From positions 1 through 64,000 of the forward strand of contig CAYUFL010000002.1 of assembly GCA_964444065.1 (NCBI GenBank): a DNA stretch of 64,000 nt, read 5' to 3'. Below are positions 16,592 to 23,830 of the stretch, piece after piece. Source of the DNA: JBGMEA01 sp964444065 (GTDB lineage Bacteria > Bacillota > Clostridia > Eubacteriales > Anaerofustaceae). Positions within the stretch are counted from its first letter, which is position 1, and the number at the start of each line of letters is the position of its first letter. The notes beneath the pieces were generated by a model. It did no database searches. It had not been told where the DNA came from and saw only the letters and a list, made by a program, of their open reading frames with translations. The position numbers were made by a program, and so were the translations under genes.

Positions 16592-17968
16592 ATGATAATC
16601 AACGATGATACCATCGCTGCAATTTCCACCCCGATCGGTTACGGAGGCATCTCTATCATCCGCATCAGCGGAAAAGATGCTTTTTCGGTTTGTGAACAAT
16701 TGTTTGTCCGTCCGAACGGGAAAACATTCTCCGAACAGAATCCGTCGGAAATCTGTTACGGACACATCTGTGCTGCAAACGGCGAGATTCTTGATGAAGT
16801 GCTTGTCTCCAAAATGAAAGCACCTCATACATTTACTGCAGAAGATGTGGCAGAAATCAATTGTCACGGCGGTCTTGCTGCGGTAACAAATGTACTCGGC
16901 GAAGTCCTGGCGTGCGGTGTGCGCGCTGCCGAAGCGGGCGAATTTACAAAGCGTGCGTTTCTCAACGGCAGAATTGATCTTTCGCAGGCAGAAGCCGTCT
17001 CGGATGTCATCGATGCGAAAACTGCGCTTGCAGCTAAGGCGGCGCTTGCGCAACTCGGCGGACAGCTTTCTGAGGAAATCAACGAAATCAAACAAATGAT
17101 TCTTACCTTGCTTGCCGATTTGGAAGTTACGATACAATATCCGGAATACGATATCCCGGAAGTAACAACTGAAGAGTTGCTGAATAAACTGAAGCAGATT
17201 GAAAAGCAGATTGAGCGCTTGATCAATTCATATCATAAAGGTGAAATTCTGCGCGAAGGCATAAAAATCGTGATCGCGGGACGCCCCAACGTAGGGAAAT
17301 CGCTGTTGTTAAACCGCATCATCCGCAAAGATAAAGCAATTGTCACGGACGTGCCGGGCACAACGCGCGATATCGTTGATGAATCGATCAATATCGGCGG
17401 CATCCCTGTCAATCTGATTGATACTGCGGGTATCCGCGAATCGGAGGATCTTGTCGAAACACTCGGCATCCGCCGATCATGGGATTCGATCGAGTCTGCC
17501 GACGTGATTCTTTTCGTGGCAGATGTATCCAACACACTCAGCGAGGAAGACAAGGCGATTTATGAGAGTATTCGCACGATGTCACATATCGTCGTATTGA
17601 ATAAAGAAGATGCCGGTGTATCGGAAGAGACCGTGTCCTATTTTCGGGACAGCGACAGTGTGCTCATTTCAGCGCTGACCAAACACGGACTTGATGCATT
17701 GGAACATAAGCTTTCCGCTTTCGCTTTCGGCGAAGGGGCTGATATTACTGCAGAAGCCATTGTCTCGAATGCGCGGCATAAGTTCCTTTTGGATGTTGCA
17801 CTGAGCAGCATTCAAACCGCAATGCAGGCATTGAACAACGGCATGCCGATTGATTTTCTTGAAACCGACATCCGTGACGCATGGGAGGCACTCGGCAAAA
17901 TCACCGGAGAAACCATCAGTGAGGATATTATCGACGAAATATTCTCCAAATTCTGCCTCGGAAAATAA
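16592..17968 (+). CDS. mnmE: tRNA modification GTPase MnmE (TrmE)
   Basis: With MnmG it builds the 5-carboxymethylaminomethyl group on U34 of certain tRNAs. The 458-residue protein has the N-terminal folate-binding domain (IAAISTPIGYGGISIIRISG), a helical domain, the embedded GTPase with P-loop GRPNVGKS, switch region DVPGTTRD, LIDTAGIRES and NKED, and the C-terminal CLGK end carrying the catalytic Cys. mnmG follows after 26 nt. Confidence 0.97.
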   Translation: MIINDDTIAAISTPIGYGGISIIRISGKDAFSVCEQLFVRPNGKTFSEQNPSEICYGHICAANGEILDEVLVSKMKAPHTFTAEDVAEINCHGGLAAVTNVLGEVLACGVRAAEAGEFTKRAFLNGRIDLSQAEAVSDVIDAKTALAAKAALAQLGGQLSEEINEIKQMILTLLADLEVTIQYPEYDIPEVTTEELLNKLKQIEKQIERLINSYHKGEILREGIKIVIAGRPNVGKSLLLNRIIRKDKAIVTDVPGTTRDIVDESINIGGIPVNLIDTAGIRESEDLVETLGIRRSWDSIESADVILFVADVSNTLSEEDKAIYESIRTMSHIVVLNKEDAGVSEETVSYFRDSDSVLISALTKHGLDALEHKLSAFAFGEGADITAEAIVSNARHKFLLDVALSSIQTAMQALNNGMPIDFLETDIRDAWEALGKITGETISEDIIDEIFSKFCLGK

Positions 17969-17994
17969 ATTGCACCCATAAAGGAAGTTACCCT

Positions 17995-19902
17995 ATGAAA
18001 TATGAAGCCGGTACTTACGACGTAGTCGTCATCGGCGCAGGGCATGCAGGTTGCGAAGCCGCACTTGCCGCTGCCCGCAGAAATAAGAAGACCCTCCTGC
18101 TCACCTTGCATCTCGATTCGCTTGCATTCATGCCGTGCAATCCGTCTATCGGAGGTACGGGAAAAGGACACCTTGTCAGAGAAATCGATGCGCTCGGGGG
18201 CGAAATGGGGAAAAATATCGATAAGACATTTATCCAGTCCAAAATGCTCAACACCGCAAAAGGCGCCGCTGTCTATTCCCTGCGGGCACAGGCGGACAAA
18301 GAAAGATATCATACGGAAATGAAAAAAGTGATTGAGCAAACGCCGCATCTGTTTTTAAAACAGCAGCAAGCAGTGGATCTGATCGTGGAAGACGGCACCG
18401 TCTGCGGAGTAGTGACCCAAACGGATTGTGTTTACCGTGCAAAAGCAGTTATTATCGCTTCGGGTACTTATCTGAAAGGACGCATCATCATCGGTGATAC
18501 TTTTTACGAAGGGGGTCCCTCGGGACTGTCCGATGCACCTTACCTGAGCGATAGCCTAAGACGGCTCGGATTTGAAATTCTCCGTCTGAAGACAGGTACG
18601 CCGGCACGAGTCAACAAGCGTTCCATCGATTTTTCCAAACTGACTGTCCAGTACGGAGATGCCGAAGTTGTTCCGTTCTCGTTCGATTCGCACGATTTGC
18701 CAAACCCGAATATTCCATGCTGGCTCGGTTATACAAACGAAACAACGCATCAGGTCATTCGAGACAATTTATACCGATCTCCTCTTTACAGCGGAAAAGT
18801 AGAAGGAATCGGACCGCGCTATTGCCCGAGTTTTGAGGACAAAGTAGTGCGCTTTGCCGACAAAGACCGCCATCAGTTATTTGTGGAACCCGAAGGACTC
18901 GACACCGACGAAATGTATCTGCAGGGCATGTCCTCTTCGCTCCCCGAAGATGTACAACTGGCATTTCTAAAAACAATAGAGGGATTCGAGCATATCGAAA
19001 TCATGCGTTCTGCATATGCCATTGAGTATGATGCCATCGATCCCATACAGCTCAATCTGTCTTTGGAAACAAAACGCGTCAAAGGATTGTTCACCGCAGG
19101 TCAGATCAACGGCACCAGCGGATATGAGGAAGCTGCCGCACAGGGACTGATTGCGGGCATCAATGCAGCAAATTATGCAGATAACGAAGAACCGCTCATA
19201 TTAAGCAGAGCCGACGGGTATATCGGTGTCTTGATTGATGACATCGTCACAAAAGGCACCAAAGAACCGTACCGCATCATGACTTCCCGCGTGGAATACC
19301 GTCTGTTGCTCCGTCAGGACAATGCGGACATTCGGTTGATGCCGCTCGGATACAAACATCATATGGTGAGTGAAGAACGGTATCGGAAACTGCAGGAAAA
19401 AATTGCTGCGGTCGATGCGGAAAAACAACGTTTGAAACAGACTAAAATTCCGCCGGGAGAGTTTGCAAATCGCATCATGGAAGAAAACGGCACTGCACCG
19501 TTGCACTGCACTGCAAGCCTTTACGAACTGCTGAAGCGTCCGCAGCTTAACTATGAAGCAATTAAAAAGATGGATCCCGATCCGCAGCAGCTGCCTGCGG
19601 AAATTACCGAACAGGTTCAGATCCAGATCAAATACGAAGACTATATTCACAAGCAAATCGCGCAGGTCGATAAATTCAAACAGATGGAAAGCAAACAGAT
19701 ACCGAATGACTTTGATTATGAGCCGATCAAAAACCTGCGTATCGAAGCAAAACAAAAACTCATGAAACAACGACCGTTCAATCTCGGGCAGGCAAGCCGC
19801 ATTTCCGGTGTATCGCCTTCTGACATCAACGTCCTGCTGATTGAACTGACAAAAAAACAGCGAAGCGGAAAAGGAGAACTGAATCATGGCGAAAATGTCT
19901 AA
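17995..19902 (+). CDS. mnmG: tRNA uridine 5-carboxymethylaminomethyl modification enzyme MnmG (GidA)
   Basis: FAD-dependent partner of MnmE. The 635-residue length is normal. It shows the dinucleotide-binding VIGAGHAGCEAALAAARR, the CNPSIGGTGKGHLVREIDAL signature, and INGTSGYEEAAAQG, with the C-terminal MnmE-binding helical domain present. AAAGGAAG precedes the ATG. In many Bacillota rsmG follows, but here the 3' end overlaps the Noc/ParB gene by 17 nt and no rsmG is present. Confidence 0.97.
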   Translation: MKYEAGTYDVVVIGAGHAGCEAALAAARRNKKTLLLTLHLDSLAFMPCNPSIGGTGKGHLVREIDALGGEMGKNIDKTFIQSKMLNTAKGAAVYSLRAQADKERYHTEMKKVIEQTPHLFLKQQQAVDLIVEDGTVCGVVTQTDCVYRAKAVIIASGTYLKGRIIIGDTFYEGGPSGLSDAPYLSDSLRRLGFEILRLKTGTPARVNKRSIDFSKLTVQYGDAEVVPFSFDSHDLPNPNIPCWLGYTNETTHQVIRDNLYRSPLYSGKVEGIGPRYCPSFEDKVVRFADKDRHQLFVEPEGLDTDEMYLQGMSSSLPEDVQLAFLKTIEGFEHIEIMRSAYAIEYDAIDPIQLNLSLETKRVKGLFTAGQINGTSGYEEAAAQGLIAGINAANYADNEEPLILSRADGYIGVLIDDIVTKGTKEPYRIMTSRVEYRLLLRQDNADIRLMPLGYKHHMVSEERYRKLQEKIAAVDAEKQRLKQTKIPPGEFANRIMEENGTAPLHCTASLYELLKRPQLNYEAIKKMDPDPQQLPAEITEQVQIQIKYEDYIHKQIAQVDKFKQMESKQIPNDFDYEPIKNLRIEAKQKLMKQRPFNLGQASRISGVSPSDINVLLIELTKKQRSGKGELNHGENV

Positions 19903-20674
19903 AGAACTGCGGCTGATCCCTGTAGATCTGATCATCCCGAATAAAAATCAGCCGCGCCAGTATTTTGACGACGAAACCATCTCGGAGCTTGCAGAATCCA
20001 TCAAAAGCGTCGGCATCATTCAACCGCTGAGCGTAAGAGAGAATGAAAACGGAAAGTTTGACCTGATCAGCGGGGAACGCCGTCTGCGCGCCTCTAAGCT
20101 TGCGGGACTTCCGAAAGTCCCTTGTGTCCTGATCCGTGCAGAAAAAGTGGATATGGACGTCATGGCGCTTGTGGAGAATATCCAGCGCGAAGACTTGAAT
20201 TATATTGAAGAAGCGAAAGCCTACATTCAGCTGATTGAAAAATTTGATTTCACACAGCAGCAACTTGCCGAAAAAGTCGGAAAGAAGCAATCCACCATTT
20301 CCAACAAAATGCGCATTTTGAAACTCGGATCGGAAGTCATTGACCTTTTGATCAAAAACAATCTGTCGGAACGTCATGCGCGCGCACTTTTGCAGATACC
20401 GGACACACCGATCCGCCTTCGGGCAATCGAATCGATCGTCAAGCGCGATCTGAACGTCCGTCAGACGGAAGAACTTGTGGAACGGCTGAAAGCGGAAGTC
20501 TTGATGAATACAAACAGAAAGAACATCAAGAATGTTTTTAATTATAAAATATACACGAACACGATCAAGCAAGCGTATGACACGATTATGAAAACAGGTA
20601 TCGATGCGGATTACAATGAAGAACAATTTGAAGACCGTGTTGAAGTACGCATCATTATTCCTTTGGACAAATAA
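19886..20674 (+). CDS. noc: ParB/Noc-family nucleoid protein
   Basis: A 262-residue CTPase-type ParB fold. It shows LIPVDLIIPNKNQPRQYF, the CTP/arginine motif GERRLRASKLAG (about 66-77), the LVENIQREDLN stretch, an HTH in LAEKVGKKQSTISNKMRIL and a C-terminal dimer domain. Position after mnmG favours Noc. However, the N-terminal membrane-targeting amphipathic helix known from Bacillus Noc is missing and no parA is adjacent, so it could also be the chromosome-segregation ParB. No parS or Noc-binding palindrome was noticed in the window. Confidence 0.88.
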   Translation: MAKMSKELRLIPVDLIIPNKNQPRQYFDDETISELAESIKSVGIIQPLSVRENENGKFDLISGERRLRASKLAGLPKVPCVLIRAEKVDMDVMALVENIQREDLNYIEEAKAYIQLIEKFDFTQQQLAEKVGKKQSTISNKMRILKLGSEVIDLLIKNNLSERHARALLQIPDTPIRLRAIESIVKRDLNVRQTEELVERLKAEVLMNTNRKNIKNVFNYKIYTNTIKQAYDTIMKTGIDADYNEEQFEDRVEVRIIIPLDK

Positions 20675-20723
20675 GATTCTTTTGCTTCAAGGAAAGAATT
20701 TTAACGGTTTTGCACAAGAAACA

Positions 20724-20753
20724 TTGTTTTTTTCGATTTGGTTATGATATACT
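20724..20753 (+). promoter_or_regulatory. Candidate promoter of the tRNA-Arg gene
   Basis: TTGTTT (20724-20729), 18-nt spacer, TATACT (20748-20753), 16 nt before the tRNA. Confidence 0.5.
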
Positions 20754-20769
20754 ATATCAGCAACATTGT

Positions 20770-20846
20770 GCGTCCTTAGCTCAGTTGGATAGAGCGTCCG
20801 GCTACGAACCGGGAGGTCGTGGGTTCAAGTCCCGCAGGGCGTACCA
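20770..20846 (+). tRNA. tRNA-Arg (anticodon ACG)
   Basis: A 77-nt cloverleaf. Acceptor GCGTCCT pairs with AGGGCGT, the D-arm is GCTC/GAGC, the anticodon loop CTACGAA carries ACG at 20804-20806, and the T-arm is GTGGG TTCAAGT CCCGC. Discriminator A and an encoded CCA end it. Confidence 0.97.
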
Positions 20847-20861
20847 TTATTTTGAATTCTG

Positions 20862-20884
20862 CCACCGATTGCGGTGGTTTTTTC
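20862..20884 (+). terminator. Intrinsic terminator after tRNA-Arg
   Basis: CCACCG, loop, CGGTGG and a T run. Confidence 0.88.
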
Positions 20885-20928
20885 TTTTCCTCCATTCATT
20901 CCTTTCCTCATTTCCACCAAAATTATAA

Positions 20929-20957
20929 TTGAAATCCGCTCATTCAAATGTTACAAT
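20929..20957 (+). promoter_or_regulatory. Promoter giving a leaderless mRNA for the gene at 20963
   Basis: TTGAAA (20929-20934), 17-nt spacer, TACAAT (20952-20957). The ATG begins 5 nt after the -10 box, so transcription should start at or beside the start codon. No Shine-Dalgarno sequence is present. Confidence 0.7.
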
Positions 20958-20962
20958 AAAAT

Positions 20963-21601
20963 ATGATCGAATACTATTGCAGGCACTGCGGAACCCGCAT
21001 AAACAAAAACGAAACCCACCGCTGTCAAACGAACATCAGCAAACCTGATTCGCCGAAAGTCGGATATTCCGAATTGATCCACGACGCACGGTTCACTCAA
21101 TATATCAGACATGCCGATCAATGGGCGCTCATTTTTGCTTCCATACTGGCGTTGTGCGCCATTGCAGGATTCACGCTCTATGGCATCTTCAGTGATGAGA
21201 TGGATAACCCGCAGGCACTTTTCATCGGGCTTGGTATCGGAGGCATGTTTGTATTGATCGCATTCGCTCAAACGCTGGGAAGATTTCGCTCGAAAACATG
21301 GGACGGCATCGTAACAGATAAAAGTATCCGCAGGAAACAAAAAAACGGGCGCACCAGGCTTGAGTACACGGTATCCGTCAGCCAGGACAACGGAAAAGTG
21401 CATCTCCTTGCGTCATTCGATGATGACACGATTTACAATTACTACCACGTAGGCGAATCCGTCCGCCATCATGCAGGATTGAATTCCTACGAAAAATACG
21501 ACAAAACAACGGACAGTTTTCTTTTTTGCTCGGCATGCGCATCACTGTGCGAACTCGGCGATACCTACTGTTTTCGCTGCGGTTGTCCGCTTTTAAAATA
21601 A
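20963..21601 (+). CDS. Zinc-ribbon membrane protein of unknown function
   Basis: A 212-residue protein I do not recognise. It begins with a half zinc ribbon (YYCRHCGTRI, then a further Cys near residue 20), has two membrane helices (about 52-72 and 85-105), a soluble region (EYTVSVSQDNGKVHLL) and a C-terminal four-cysteine ribbon, CSACASLCELGDTYCFRCG. The start codon sits 5 nt from a -10 box with no ribosome site, so its mRNA is probably leaderless. It is followed at 15 nt by another membrane protein, and all three genes here lie between two tRNA genes. Confidence 0.75.
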   Translation: MIEYYCRHCGTRINKNETHRCQTNISKPDSPKVGYSELIHDARFTQYIRHADQWALIFASILALCAIAGFTLYGIFSDEMDNPQALFIGLGIGGMFVLIAFAQTLGRFRSKTWDGIVTDKSIRRKQKNGRTRLEYTVSVSQDNGKVHLLASFDDDTIYNYYHVGESVRHHAGLNSYEKYDKTTDSFLFCSACASLCELGDTYCFRCGCPLLK

Positions 21602-21616
21602 GAAACGGGGTAAACT

Positions 21617-22195
21617 ATGACGCCGAAGATCGAACCTTCCATTCTTCAGTGGGATATCAGCGTTCCGATTTTTCGAAATAAACTGATACTCAAACAATTG
21701 GGGCTCGCCATCGGACTGCCATTCGGCATTCTCGCGCTCATTCTGATTTTGACTACAAAAGAAGGGCAATGGCGTTATACGCTCTATGCTCTCGGTTTAA
21801 TCGGCGCATTGTTGCTGTTGAGCGCATTATTCTTATTGATTGTTTACCGCGGATCATTTCATTTAACATTCTTACTGAACGAAGAAGGTATTTTAACCGC
21901 TTGGCACCCGGACCAACAGAAAAAAAACCGTCTGATCAATTCCCTCACATTTTGGGGAGGGCTCGCATCAGGCAAACCCACAGCAGCAGGTGCAGGCATT
22001 TTGGCGCAGAGCAGACAAACTGTGCTGATCAAATGGAAATCCATTCGAAAAATAAAATATGATTCTTCCCAATACACCATTTATGTAAAAGGCGGCATTG
22101 CAGAATCAACTGCCGTGTTCTGCACACCCGAAATCTTCAACGAAGTCGATTCATACATCAGAAGCAAAACGGCTCAGACCCCAATCAGGAAATAA
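21617..22195 (+). CDS. Two-helix membrane protein of unknown function
   Basis: A 192-residue protein with two membrane helices (about 28-48 and 53-75) followed by a soluble domain of beta-rich character (FHLTFLLNEEGILTAW, VLIKWKSIRKIKYD, YTIYVKGG). The two-helix plus beta arrangement recalls bacterial PH-like (YcxB/YdbS) proteins, but no defining motif was found. A GGGG ribosome site precedes the ATG. It lies between two zinc-ribbon membrane proteins and is probably co-transcribed with them. Confidence 0.7.
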   Translation: MTPKIEPSILQWDISVPIFRNKLILKQLGLAIGLPFGILALILILTTKEGQWRYTLYALGLIGALLLLSALFLLIVYRGSFHLTFLLNEEGILTAWHPDQQKKNRLINSLTFWGGLASGKPTAAGAGILAQSRQTVLIKWKSIRKIKYDSSQYTIYVKGGIAESTAVFCTPEIFNEVDSYIRSKTAQTPIRK

Positions 22196-22243
22196 ATGGT
22201 ATTATCCATTTTTATTATTCTAAGGAATCAAAGGAGAAAAACG

Positions 22244-22951
22244 ATGAAATGTCCAAATTGTAACAATGAAATACCCGATAACAGTAAATTTTGTGTCTCT
22301 TGCGGATCGAAAGTCGAACTGAAAACCGTAGCCGATTTAACGCTCGATGCCTCGCCGATTACACCTTCCGCTCCTACGTTCGGTCAGAATGACCCCTCGC
22401 AAACAGGTAATCCGACATCTGCTTCTGCCGATGCAGGAGCGCCCCCCATTCCGCCGACACCGCCCGTTTCTCAGGGATTCGGTCAGCCGCAACAGCCGCA
22501 GCCGCCCCACCAATCGCAATATGTCACAAATCCAAAACCGCCCAAAACATGCAAAACCTGCGGTGGAAAGATTGATCCGTTCACAAAACGATGTGAAAAT
22601 TGCGGAAAACCCTACTCTTCCGTGAACGGAATGTTGATCGGAATGATTGCTGCCGGCGTCGTTGCTTTGATCTTGGCAGCAGTGCTCGTTGTTCAGAGTG
22701 GAAAATTGAACAATGCATATGCTACCATCGATGATCAGGAGAATACAATTGCGACACTGCAAAGTGAACTGGTTACCTATCAGGAAAAATCGGATTTTTT
22801 GGATGAAAATATCGTTTTTGTGGTAGACGGCGATGATGTTTACTATCATACATATGAATGCAGCGCATTCGAAACAGCAAGCTCATATTATGCCATGAAT
22901 ACCAATCTGGCTATTTATTATGGTTATATCGCGGATCCGTACTGCAACTAA
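22244..22951 (+). CDS. Double zinc-ribbon membrane protein of unknown function
   Basis: A 235-residue protein. It has an N-terminal zinc ribbon (CPNCNNEIPDNSKFCVSCG), a Pro/Gln-rich disordered linker (about 50-95), a second ribbon (CKTCGGKIDPFTKRCENCG), one membrane helix (about 127-149), a short coiled coil and a small C-terminal outside domain with two cysteines (HTYECSAF and DPYCN). ATG 22244 follows AAAGGAG; the frame is open from 22196 but that start lacks support. Such proteins often act as membrane-bound regulators or scaffolds, but no function can be assigned. Confidence 0.78.
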   Translation: MKCPNCNNEIPDNSKFCVSCGSKVELKTVADLTLDASPITPSAPTFGQNDPSQTGNPTSASADAGAPPIPPTPPVSQGFGQPQQPQPPHQSQYVTNPKPPKTCKTCGGKIDPFTKRCENCGKPYSSVNGMLIGMIAAGVVALILAAVLVVQSGKLNNAYATIDDQENTIATLQSELVTYQEKSDFLDENIVFVVDGDDVYYHTYECSAFETASSYYAMNTNLAIYYGYIADPYCN

Positions 22952-22985
22952 AAATACCCTTATTATTCATTCGCAGCGAAATCTC

Positions 22986-23034
22986 AAATACGAAAGATCA
23001 GCAAACGCCCATCGGCGCAGATCTTTCGTATTTT
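22986..23034 (+). terminator. Intrinsic terminator after the zinc-ribbon genes
   Basis: AAATACGAAAGATC pairs perfectly with GATCTTTCGTATTT around a 20-nt loop, followed by a T-rich end. Confidence 0.75.
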
Positions 23035-23088
23035 GCGATTGAAAATAATAACAGTTTATGTTAATATTTGATATGTTCCGGTCAATGT

Positions 23089-23164
23089 GGGGGTATAGCG
23101 CAGCTGGGAGCGCGTCTGACTGGCAGTCAGAAGGTCAGGGGTTCGAGTCCCCTTATCTCCACCA
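23089..23164 (+). tRNA. tRNA-Ala (anticodon GGC)
   Basis: A 76-nt cloverleaf with acceptor GGGGGTA/TATCTCC, including the G3-U70 pair that marks alanine tRNAs. The anticodon loop CTGGCAG carries GGC at 23122-23124, the T-arm is AGGGG TTCGAGT CCCCT, and CCA is encoded. Confidence 0.97.
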
Positions 23165-23196
23165 TATAATTCATTCTTTTATTAATTTTGCCAATC

Positions 23197-23219
23197 AGGG
23201 ATTCGCAGCCCTTTTTTTA
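23197..23219 (+). terminator. Intrinsic terminator after tRNA-Ala
   Basis: AGGG, 8-nt loop, CCCT and a run of seven T. Confidence 0.65.
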
Positions 23220-23708
23220 TTTGTTGCGGTTAGCAAAAAATTGTATTTTCCGCTCACCGCATTGAAACAGTCCTCCATATGCTTCAGCTTCAAGGATATT
23301 GATGTGCCTTGTCTCTATTACTTACTGTACGGAAAAACACATCCATGTTTCGCCCTCCTAAAGCGCTTACCGCTAGTAAGACTTATTGTTTGATTGATCG
23401 GATTTTTGCCTTACATCAAAACATTAGTGCCCACATACTGCCATCTTCAATGCTGCACATATAAATGAAGATAGCCTCTGCAGGTAAGCATCGCTCAAAA
23501 ATATTCGATCGTTTTTTACGAATCATTCTGCTTGTTACTATTTTCATATAAACAATTAACGTATCCTGCCGATAAAAAACATGATAGTAAATTGATTGTA
23601 TTTATAAATCGAACATCCATATACAAGATTACCCTCTTCAATCACCATATTCGAGAATATCAATCGACTTGAATGTATGTTGAATCTTCCTTCTGTATGA
23701 CTTTTCGC
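23220..23708. other. Intergenic stretch without recognisable gene
   Basis: About 490 bp of AT-rich sequence between the tRNA-Ala terminator and the promoter of the EAL-GGDEF gene. On the minus strand GGAGG precedes an 18-codon open frame (23290-23346) of unknown meaning. No tRNA, repeat or mobile-element remnant was recognised. Confidence 0.5.
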
Positions 23709-23737
23709 TTGTGTTCTTCGATGCACTGCTTTATAAT
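23709..23737 (+). promoter_or_regulatory. Promoter of the EAL-GGDEF gene
   Basis: TTGTGT (23709-23714), 17-nt spacer, TATAAT (23732-23737). The predicted transcript starts near 23744 and gives a leader of about 87 nt. Confidence 0.7.
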
Positions 23738-23758
23738 GAAAAACAATAATTGAACGGC

Positions 23759-23817
23759 AAAGACGCCTTTCCAGGGGAGCAACCACAACGTTGATCTCTT
23801 GGAAAGGTTTTGTCTTT
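23759..23817 (+). promoter_or_regulatory. Structured 5' leader directly before the EAL-GGDEF ribosome site
   Basis: AAAGAC (23759-23764) pairs with GTCTTT (23812-23817) and CCTTTCCA (23766-23773) with TGGAAAGG (23800-23807), giving a 14-bp two-part stem with a 26-nt loop. It ends 3 nt before GGGAGG. No c-di-GMP riboswitch consensus was recognised. It may control translation initiation. Confidence 0.55.
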
Positions 23818-23830
23818 TCGGGAGGAAAAT

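Noticed and set aside
23290..23346. 18-codon minus-strand frame with a GGAGG site
   Set aside because: Good ribosome site but too short to judge, and no similarity was recognised.
23058..23393. Open frame running over the tRNA-Ala gene
   Set aside because: It translates the tRNA itself and has no coding character beyond it.
23709..23830. c-di-GMP-I riboswitch before the EAL-GGDEF gene
   Set aside because: The conserved GCACAGGGCAAACC and GCAAAGCC blocks are not present in the right order.
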